DNA of 12,619 nt from Micractinium sp. NFX-FRZ (Eukaryota > Chlorophyta > Trebouxiophyceae > Chlorellales > Chlorellaceae). Shown one piece after another: positions 6,901 to 12,619 of the stretch. The notes under the pieces were generated by a model. It ran no database searches, was not told the DNA's origin, and saw only the letters and a program-made list of their open reading frames with translations. The stretch lies in the NCBI GenBank assembly GCA_029339195.1, contig JAPTJF010000800.1:1-12619 (forward strand), read 5' to 3'. How positions within the stretch are numbered: the first letter of the stretch is position 1; each line of letters opens with the position of its first letter. Made by a program: the position numbers and the translations under genes.

Positions 6901-9775
6901 TCAGGAGGAGGTGGCGACGGAGCTGCCATCGCCCATGTTCAAGGCACGTGCCCACCCGCTGCCCGCCTGCCAGCCTGCCTTTTTGTCAGCCCGTAACTCG
7001 CGTGTGTCTGAGCGTACCAGCCAGCCACCCTCTCTTGCCTGCTGCCCGGCCTGCCCGCCCGCCCGCCTGCTGCTTACCTGCGTGCGCGCTCGCCTGCCCG
7101 CGGCTGCTCGGTGGCATTTCTGCTGCCTGCCTGGTAGCCACCCACCCACTTGCTGCCTGCTACCTGCCTGCGTGTTTGCAGGGCAACCACGCGTCGCAGC
7201 ACAACACTTGCCTCATGCGGGACCAGTTCAAGCCGGTGGTTACATCTCATGACGATGCATGGGAATGGGTGGACGAGGGGAAGACAGCGGTGAGGTGGGG
7301 CCCCATGGGGTAGAGGTGTGGATGGGTGGGTGGGCGTGTTTGACTAGGGCGGCGGGGTTGAGCGGAAGACAGAGGGTGTGCCGAGGCGGGTGCCCAGATT
7401 AGTCGAGAGTGTGTTGGTGCAGGCAGGGATGCATGGTGTATTGGCGCACTGACAACCCCGCCCTGCGCCACCGTCCCGTACACACTTCCAGTCCTACTGG
7501 GCACCCACACATGGCCGCCCACACCCACCCACGGCTGCCACCGTTAAGCCCGCTAGTGATGGAGTTACCACGCACAGTGAATCACACATCCACACTGGCC
7601 CCCTGCAGTTTGCCCAAAAGTGGGGTTACATCAGCACCACCATTGGATCCAAGCTGGAAATCACACTCAACACTAATGTGGTGCGTCTCAGACCCTCCTG
7701 CTTGGCCAGCCTCTGAGCACTCTGAGCCCGCACCCACGTGTTGAGACCCCTCTTACGTGGCAACCTCGCCCCCGCCTGCCTGCCCCAGCAACTTACCAGC
7801 ACCGCCCGCCCGCCTGCCTGCTGCGTGCACATGCTCTCTCGTGGCAGTCCGCCCCCTGTCGACTGCTGCGAACCTCTGTCATCAGTCTCACACTGCTGCG
7901 GTCGCATACATGGTTGTACAACTTGCGGCGTGCCTGCCATGTTGAGATCAGTCGCTGCGGCTGTGTGCGCTTGGTAGCAACCGAGGCAGTTCCCGGCCAA
8001 GCTGCCCTTCCTCCTGCCCCCGCATCAACACACACTTACTGCGACACCCTCTGGTGTCCTGCCTGCAACCTCTGCCGGTGCAGGTGCCGGACAGCAAGAA
8101 CGTGACGTTGGGCATAGCTCACCTCTATGTGCGTGGGTGGGCGCCCCGTCTGTCTCTCTGTCTGTTTGTGCTTGCTTGTGCTTCCCCTTGGGGCGCCAAA
8201 GCAACTCCGCCGTGCAACCCATGCTTGCATGCCATGTGTTTGGTGAGCAGGCAGTTGAGTGGGCTGTGGTGGCATAAGTGGAATGCGTTGTTGTGCTGCT
8301 GCGCTGCGCCCTTGTGCCCTTTGTCATCCAGCATGCTGCCTCCTCCCGGATATCCTCAAAGACACGCGCCCCCCGCACACTGCCCCCAAGCTTGGCTCCC
8401 GGCCCCCACCCCACCCAGGCGTGCGTGAGCTGCTAGCCCCTGAAACAATTATTTATCACCGCATCACCACACCGCCGCATCGCTTGCTGGCCAGTGTGTC
8501 AAGGTGCCAGCGGTACACATGCATTCTCATGCAGTACACTTGACTACTTATGCAAATGCAGAGCTACGAGCACATGGGCCAGTTCGAGGTGGCCTGTGTA
8601 CAGGGATGCACTTGCACACCCATGGTGGTGGATGGGCACAGTAAAGAGGACAAGACATCCACTATGGTCACAGCAAGCCTCATTGTGACCAGCGCAGGTG
8701 AGCACAGCCGCAGTCCCGCTGTCGCCAGCGTTGGTGCTTAAGCGGGTCAAAGGGCAGCCGCTGCTGCCGCTACTGCTGAAGGGGGGTCAGGCCACTGGAG
8801 GCAGGTGGGTGAGTGCAGTGATGGTGAGGCAGGGCGGAGATGGTGGTTTGGGGAGCGCGACGGGGTGGCATTTAGTAGAGTCACCTGCTGCTGGGTCACA
8901 CCTGTCTATGTTCAAGCCCTGTGGTGACTCGCGTGCTGGTTGGCACACGCACCAGCTGTCTGGCTGCTACCAAACGTGAGAGGCACGTTGTTCACCTCAG
9001 CAGAGCCTGTAGTTGGCCACCTGCCTCGCATCACTTGCCCTGCAACCCAGCCCACCCTGTCTTGCCCTGCCCCACGTGGCCTCTGCACCCGCTGCAGACA
9101 GCTGCAAGCTCAGGGTGACACTGCTGCCGGAGACAAACAGCGGCGAACATAAAGTGAAGGTGCGCTTGTTGCTGCTGTGCTGTTGCCGCCGCTGCTGAGC
9201 TGCGGCGGCGCCTGCGCCTGTGGCTGTGGCGGTTGTGCCTGGCTCTGAGGCTGTGCACGGCACCTGCATTTTGTTGTCACTGCTCTGCCTCCCATGCACT
9301 CCGCTATTCGCGCACGCACCTGTGCCTCACACATGCACATTGCGGGATCGTGCTGCCATTGCTGCGGGCAGGTCATGGGCGTAGTCGTCAGTGAGACGTC
9401 AGATGGCTTTCTCGTGCAGCACAATGAGAAGGTGCGTTTCTCTTGGTGTGCACCGCTCGACTTTTACAGCTGGAACGACAATTATGTGTTGAACGTTTTA
9501 GTTCTGTGGGTGACCTGCCCGGTCCAGGTGATACAGATGGATGGCACACACTTAGCAGGCAAAGCAGTGGTGTGCGGGACGGCCCCTCCCACTTGCAGGC
9601 AGGCAGGCCTGTGAGCTGCGCTGTGGGCAAACTGTTGGGAGTTGGCGCGCCTTTGCTGCATGCTGACCATCACCACTAGCCGCCTGCGACCCTGTGCCGC
9701 CTGCAGATGACCGCCTGGGGGGCGCACGGCATGGAGTATGAGTCTGCGAGCACGAAACCTGTCCCTCCTATATGA
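3987..9775 (+). CDS. Membrane-anchored or secreted SGNH/GDSL-type hydrolase, 14 exons, about 565 aa
   Basis: Exons: 3987-4002, 4301-4787, 5154-5276, 5597-5657, 5971-6113, 6446-6517, 6700-6943, 7182-7289, 7609-7680, 8084-8128, 8562-8697, 9098-9159, 9372-9431 and 9707-9775 (TGA). Together they give 1698 nt, phase-consistent throughout. The start ATG (aaacATGG context) lies in a 16-nt exon with a perfect gtgagt donor. ATG 4282, in frame within the next exon, would give almost the same protein (MPSRCAG instead of MAHLAG). A hydrophobic segment at residues 19-31 acts as signal anchor or signal peptide, followed by a Ser/Gly linker (84-92). Catalytic blocks: GGSVTQ (Ser165), NGAYS (Gly201), ELNIND (Asn233) and DNTHP (Asp332, His335). 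Residues from about 383 onward form a second region with GNHASQHNTC, WGYISTTIGS, SYEHMGQFEVACVQGC and ETNSGEHKVK, resembling the C-terminal half of green-lineage SGNH proteins. The SGNH family includes esterases that remove acyl groups from glycans or lipids; the substrate here is unknown. Two introns begin with GC. Confidence 0.85.
4003..4300 (+). other. Proposed first intron of the SGNH hydrolase gene
   Basis: The donor is gtgagt at 4003. A branch-point-like ctaac lies at 4263-4267, followed by a C/T-rich tract and the acceptor cgcag at 4296-4300. Splicing joins atg gcg cat ctg gct g to gg gca gct, keeping the hydrolase frame. ATG 4282 falls between branch point and acceptor, which argues against it being the main start. 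An internal ttccag at about 4036 would make a 34-nt intron, shorter than any other here. Confidence 0.6.
4534..4560 (+). repeat. AGC/GGC low-complexity tract encoding SSSGGGSGG
   Basis: Nine codons of agc and ggc encode a flexible linker (residues 84-92) between the N-terminal membrane segment and the catalytic domain of the SGNH hydrolase, consistent with a stem region. Confidence 0.85.
5030..5200 (+). repeat. Tandem duplication creating a decoy copy of the exon-3 start
   Basis: Around 5055-5110 the sequence gtgctgtgcc-tgcag then gggcagcgg recurs at 5137-5162, directly in front of and into the real exon 3 (starting 5154). After the upstream acceptor (exon would start 5071) the reading frame gives GSGVFACNLTCL, a diverged version of the genuine GSGASAYNLAYV. 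The offset is 83 nt, so reading through from the upstream acceptor into the real exon shifts frame and ends at a stop near 5245. The upstream copy also lacks a good donor. It is best read as a decayed exon copy with a still intact splice acceptor. Confidence 0.75.
5658..5970 (+). other. GC-AG intron in the SGNH hydrolase gene
   Basis: The exon must end after gag (Glu229) in phase 0 so that the next exon reads LNINDHMGFG and gives the family pattern VFVE-L-N-I-N-D. The sequence there is gag|gcaagt, the consensus donor of GC-AG introns. A GT site two codons later (a|gtgtgg) would put the next exon out of frame. The acceptor is ccgcag at 5965-5970. Confidence 0.75.
6944..7181 (+). other. Probable second GC-AG intron in the SGNH hydrolase gene
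   Basis: Exon 7 ends SPMFK and the next exon reads GNHASQHNTCLM in phase 0. The junction is aag|gcacgt. The nearby GT (gcac|gtgccc) gives the wrong phase. A phase-0 GT donor exists further on (cgt|gtgtct, about 7006) but would insert some 20 low-complexity residues (ARAHPLPACQ...). The intron is rich in repeated gcctgcc/cctgcccg units and ends tttgcag. Confidence 0.6.
7324..7349 (+). other. G-quadruplex-like motif in intron 8 of the SGNH hydrolase gene
   Basis: The motif gggtgggtggg (7324-7334) is flanked by a gggg at 7307-7310 and a ggg at 7347-7349, so four G-runs lie within reach with one longer loop. It is on the coding strand just after a donor (gtgagg at 7290). Function, if any, is unknown. 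Confidence 0.4.
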
Positions 9776-10112
9776 CACAGCTTGCAGCACGGCTCGCAGT
9801 TATGTAACAAGGCGCCTTCTGAAAGTTTGTACAGCTCAGTCGAGGGAAGTGTGCAGCATCGTGACTGAGCGCTGTGCAAGGACGGCAAGTTGTCGGGGCG
9901 TGGCATGAGCGGAGCGGTGCCTGCCAGAGAGCCGAAGAACAGCTGGCGCGGTGGGCGGTTCTAAGCATTGAATGAAGAGCCCCGCTGGGCATGTGAGAGC
10001 TTCAGCTGCGCTGTTTTTTTGGGCTGGTCATCACATGCAGCCATCAGGTTAGGCTGCCCGGGGCTTTGGGTGGCTGCTGCCTTAAAAATCAAAAACCTAA
10101 ACTAATAACTAC

Positions 10113-10137
10113 TGTAATATGCTACAGCTCGCTGTAA
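10113..10137 (+). terminator. Candidate polyadenylation signals (two TGTAA motifs)
   Basis: TGTAA occurs at 10113-10117 and 10133-10137 in an AT-rich patch about 340-360 nt after the hydrolase stop. TGTAA is the usual polyadenylation signal in green algal nuclear mRNAs, and this spacing would give a normal 3' UTR length. Other TGTAA motifs are at 9803-9807 (only 28 nt after the stop) and 10374-10378, so the one in use is uncertain. Confidence 0.4.
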
Positions 10138-10149
10138 CTGCTATTGTCT

Positions 10150-10261
10150 GCGCTGCTGATGGTACTCCCGTACTGCAGCTGCCAGCGGCCCTCAGCAGCG
10201 CTGCCGGCAGGCGACCGCAACTTGTGCGGTCTTTGGTGATCAGCAGGCCAGCTAGGCCTGC
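10150..10261. repeat. Three consecutive stem-loops
   Basis: Stem 1 pairs 10150-10159 (gcgctgctga) with 10192-10201 (tcagcagcgc): 10 bp, perfect, enclosing 32 nt that include a small gtac/gtac hairpin. Stem 2 pairs 10213-10219 (gaccgca) with 10225-10231 (tgcggtc), 5-nt loop. Stem 3 pairs 10243-10249 (gcaggcc) with 10255-10261 (ggcctgc), 5-nt loop. The spacing between stems is 11 nt in both cases. It might be a structured 3' UTR element, a small RNA or a mobile-element remnant. I recognise no known RNA family. Confidence 0.6.
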
Positions 10262-10472
10262 ACTGTAGCTTTCCCACCCTCCCAACCTTGCTTTCCTTTC
10301 CCCGGTTGCGCTCTCTGCGCCTGTTGTTCGCGCTCATTCATTCTTGAATCATGTGCTGTCATTAGTGCCCCACTGTAACTTGGGTGGGGCACAACACCGT
10401 GCGGACCGCCCCCTACCGACAGCAGCAGAGAACAACACTAGACTTCAATGAACTGTGCCAGTCTTTCTTTTT

Positions 10473-10721
10473 ATGATTGTGTTTTTCTATGCGGCAAGTG
10501 GCGGGCATGCTAGCATGCAAGTAGCGCGGCTGAGCACGCGGCAGGCTGAGCAACATGTGCTGTACAGTAGCAAGCAGTTTGTGTTCGACCCGGTACAGAT
10601 CCAAACGCTTTGCCTGTATGGCTCGGAGATAGCTTACAAGACAAGTCCGGTCACAGGGAAAGAGGGCTGCATGGGAGGATTACTAGAAGGAATTCTGGCA
10701 AGTCCTAAGAAAAATCGGTAA
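10473..10721 (+). CDS. Doubtful small ORF or lone exon, hypothetical
   Basis: From ATG 10473 the frame reads 82 residues to TAA 10719-10721; the frame is open from 10452. It begins with a hydrophobic stretch (MIVFFYAASGGHA), which could serve as a signal peptide, and then lacks recognisable motifs. The stop overlaps a perfect splice donor (gtaagt at 10718), so it could instead be an exon of a spliced gene, but I cannot place a following exon. Base composition is less GC-rich than the neighbouring exons. It also overlaps the expected 3' UTR of the convergent glycosyltransferase copy B (TTACA at 10634-10638 is TGTAA on that strand). No homology is recognised. Confidence 0.2.
   Translation: MIVFFYAASGGHASMQVARLSTRQAEQHVLYSSKQFVFDPVQIQTLCLYGSEIAYKTSPVTGKEGCMGGLLEGILASPKKNR
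10505..10518. repeat. 14-bp perfect palindrome
   Basis: The sequence gcatgctagcatgc equals its own reverse complement. It lies inside the doubtful small ORF. It could be a dimeric protein-binding site or chance. Confidence 0.8.
10634..10638 (-). terminator. Candidate polyadenylation signal of glycosyltransferase copy B
   Basis: ttaca on the plus strand reads TGTAA on the minus strand, about 340 nt beyond the stop of copy B. This is a typical green-algal spacing, but a five-base motif alone is weak evidence. Confidence 0.3.
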
Positions 10722-10975
10722 GTAACAGAACAGGAGGAACGCACCTCATAAAGTAACTGAAAGAAAGGTACAAACTGTTGACGAAGCACGCAAAACCGCC
10801 TGCTACACTGGCATAGGCACCTCGGTCAGAGCACATTCCCTAGGTTGCAGCCGTACAATACAAGTAAGTGGCGCCAGTGCAAGGTAGGCCGGTCCCTGGA
10901 ATATATTGTGTGTGGCCCAGGCGGGGTTGCCAAGCTTGCCCAACACACTGCGGCATGCACAGATAAGCTGCGCCT
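10722..10975. other. Presumed 3' UTR of glycosyltransferase copy B
   Basis: This is a short non-coding interval directly downstream (minus strand) of the copy B stop. I see no gene or clear repeat in it, and no obvious similarity to the sequence following the stop of copy A. Confidence 0.5.
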
Positions 10976-12357
10976 TTAGTTCAAGAGCATAATGCCAGCA
11001 ACGCCTAGCAGCACAAACACCACCAACACCAGTAATGCTTTCTTCGGCAGGAAGCCGCCTGCAGCGGTATGCAGTGCATGCTGATTTGGCGCCGCTGGCA
11101 GCAGAGACGCCGTCATCAGTGCAGGATCCCAATGCTGCAGCTTAAAGTCTTCCTTCTGCCACATGTCAAGCCGCTTGAAGACGTCGGTCTGCAGGGGGGC
11201 GAAAGCAAGGTAGAGATATTACACCCCTGGTAGGTCAGGAAACCAGCCGGGGGCAGCGCCTGTGCACCCTCCCACTGCTCCTCACTGTCACTCCCGGCCC
11301 ACCTGACCCTCCCCCGCCATAACCGCTGCCCAATGCCCTCTGCTTTCTCAATCCATTCGCACCTACAGGGAGACTATTCTCAAAGCAGGCAAAGTCTTCT
11401 CTGTGCCTCTACGAGCTTGCGCACCAACCTTTGCTTTCTACAAAGTAAGTCGACCCATAACGGCCCGTCCCCTGCAGCGGGCATTGCTGACACATACCTT
11501 GTCGGACGGCTTTACGTAACCAGCGTGCACCACCACTGTCTCATTGATGGGCAGACCTTTCTCCTTGCGACCCTCGTACACGCCTGCACGCAAGCAGGCG
11601 TGCAGATGCAGCCCGAGGACGTGAACTCCGATAGCCGCATATAGCACACATGAGCACCCAAGCACGTATGCAAGGGCAAGCGGCCATATTATGGCAGCCT
11701 TCCAGCACACACAAGTGGAGCCAAGGACTGCGCCTTGCAGAACGTTCACGCCGAGCTCATGCGTAACCCTTCATACGTTGACATAAGGCAAACCAATCAC
11801 CCCGCTGGCCACGGTACCTGGTCAACACAACTGGCGCAGCGCTGTGTTCCCGGGCTCCGCGCATGCAACCACAAGCACTCAACATTCCCATTTTGCGGAA
11901 CATAACAGATCATACAGTCTGGCCCAACTTGGCACGCAGCATCCAGATTGGGAGCCACCACACCCCACGCTAGTTGGCTTACCGACGTTGCAGAAATGGC
12001 TGGTGGGAAGGAGGCGGTACTTGATAGGTGGCACTGTGTTGCCCATCCCCAAAGTGAAAAACGGAACCATGAAATTCCTGGACGAGGAGAAAGGGAACGT
12101 GTTTGTGCAATGTTTGTGGGCTACCAATCAAGCTACTGAGGGCGAAGGCAAATGTTGCAGAGCGCGCTGAGGGAAAGACAGGGGCGAGGACGCGGGGGGG
12201 CGGGGAGGTGTGTGCTCACCCACATTACTGGTTGCATTCCCACATGTGTGTGCTTACCACAGTGGCTGCTCCCAACCCCAACGGTTCCAGTACTGCCGGG
12301 TGCCCAGAGAGTTCATGAAGTGGAATGCCGCAGGTGTGGCCCGCGCGTACCATAGTC
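10976..12357 (-). CDS. Nucleotide-diphospho-sugar transferase-like protein, copy B (5' end outside window)
   Basis: Minus-strand exons are 12357-12258, 12077-11983, 11583-11498 and 11188-10976 (TAA), with donors gtaagc, gtaagc and gtatgt and CAG acceptors. They give about 163 residues. The first three exons have exactly the lengths (100, 95, 86 nt) and phases of copy A. The protein reads GLWYARATPA, WGWEQPLWN, LLPTSHFCNVG and TVVVHAGYV at the same positions, so the same GT77/PF03407-type assignment applies. The final exon ends in a conserved hydrophobic helix (KALLVLVVFVLLGVAGIMLL) and only one further residue, Asn, lacking the YWRHD tail of copy A. The stretch after HAGYV (KPSDK versus AAEKK) and the linker before the helix are the most diverged parts. 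No frameshift or premature stop is seen, so the copy appears functional as far as visible. Confidence 0.72.
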
Positions 12358-12619
12358 CTGCATGAGGTGAGAGAGAACAAGAAATTTCAGGTTGTGCAAT
12401 CAGGGAAGCCAAGCCTAGATTGAACCCTGTATCCGGAGCAACAGAGTCGGACAAAGTCAATTATGGAAGGGCATGTACCTCCTCATGGACTTGGTGCGCC
12501 ACCAATCGTCCCCCCTCTCCCTTTGCTTCCCCACCCAGCAGCGGCCTGTGCCTCCGCCAAGCACCACATTGAGTGCAAGTGCAAGGTGTAACAGGCAGTC
12601 AACCAGACAAACAAGCAGG
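12358..12619 (-). other. Intron (and possibly an unresolved exon) of glycosyltransferase copy B
   Basis: On the minus strand this ends with ctcatgcag in front of exon 12357-12258 and corresponds to 1-288 in copy A. An open frame runs from 12460 straight through the acceptor into the exon, but copy A has no matching frame, so the read-through is not taken as coding. The conserved block tggtggcgcaccaag lies near 12500. Confidence 0.45.

Larger units (their letters stand above)
9776..10451. other. 3' flank of the SGNH hydrolase gene and intergenic region
   Basis: The region follows the hydrolase stop. It becomes AT-richer around 10080-10125 (cttaaaaatcaaaaacc and on) than anything in the coding part, and has four TGTAA motifs. 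No open frame here looks coding. It contains the three stem-loops annotated separately. Confidence 0.6.
10976..12619 (-). repeat. Right arm of an inverted segmental duplication
   Basis: The reverse complement of the left arm at 1-1689, with matching exons and introns, including noncoding blocks such as ctggttgactg near the window end. The two arms converge tail to tail with about 9.3 kb between the stop codons, which contains the SGNH hydrolase. The outer boundary lies beyond the window. Confidence 0.88.

Noticed and set aside
7120..7181. Repeated cctgcc/gcctg units within introns, resembling a short repeat array
   Set aside because: Irregular, low-complexity pyrimidine-rich intron sequence without constant spacers; not a CRISPR array. 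Similar tracts occur in most introns here.
6515..7252. The longest open frame in the window (245 codons, plus strand)
   Set aside because: It contains the hydrolase block-V exon (6700-6943) but also runs through parts of the introns on each side, and ends in the wrong frame for the exon at 7182. Only the exon part is coding.
12254..12460. Open frame that reads through the acceptor into the first resolved exon of copy B
   Set aside because: The matching region of copy A has stops in that frame, while the acceptor and T/C tract are conserved in both copies. It is intron read-through.
1..12619. Search for a prokaryotic-style defence or mobile system, tRNA or rRNA genes
   Set aside because: No tight gene packing, no transposase or integrase motifs, no tRNA cloverleaf and no rRNA signature were seen. 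The coding evidence is all spliced eukaryotic genes.

Overview
The window looks like nuclear DNA of a eukaryote with GC-rich, intron-dense genes, most likely a green alga (chlorophyte or trebouxiophyte). I infer this from the short exons (45-244 nt), GT-AG introns with C/T-rich 3' ends finishing in tgcag, 3' TGTAA motifs of the kind green algae use for polyadenylation, and the protein families present. No bacterial-style operon, ribosome binding site, tRNA, rRNA, CRISPR array or transposase was found. The gene models below were built by hand: I joined exons where splice signals, codon phase and family motifs agreed.

Layout. (1) 1-1689, plus strand: the 3' part of a nucleotide-diphospho-sugar transferase-like gene (GT77/PF03407 style), four resolved exons, ending in a C-terminal membrane segment. 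(2) 1690-3986: about 2.3 kb with no supported gene, containing a strong 13-bp hairpin at 3292-3323, a GGC microsatellite and presumably the 5' region of the next gene. (3) 3987-9775, plus strand: a complete 14-exon SGNH/GDSL-type hydrolase gene encoding about 565 aa, with an N-terminal signal anchor, all catalytic blocks (Ser, Gly, Asn, Asp-x-x-His) and a C-terminal domain with a YEHMG motif and a Cys cluster. Two of its introns appear to be GC-AG, and a decayed copy of one exon start lies in intron 2. (4) 9776-10975: intergenic, with candidate TGTAA signals, three consecutive stem-loops (10150-10261) and a doubtful short ORF. (5) 10976-12619, minus strand: the 3' part of a second copy of the glycosyltransferase, with the same exon lengths and phases as the first.

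The main structural feature is therefore a pair of inverted, convergent glycosyltransferase paralogs flanking a secretory-pathway SGNH hydrolase. Both families act on glycans in the Golgi or at the cell surface in other organisms, so a shared role in cell-wall or glycoprotein modification is plausible. It is only an inference from position and family.
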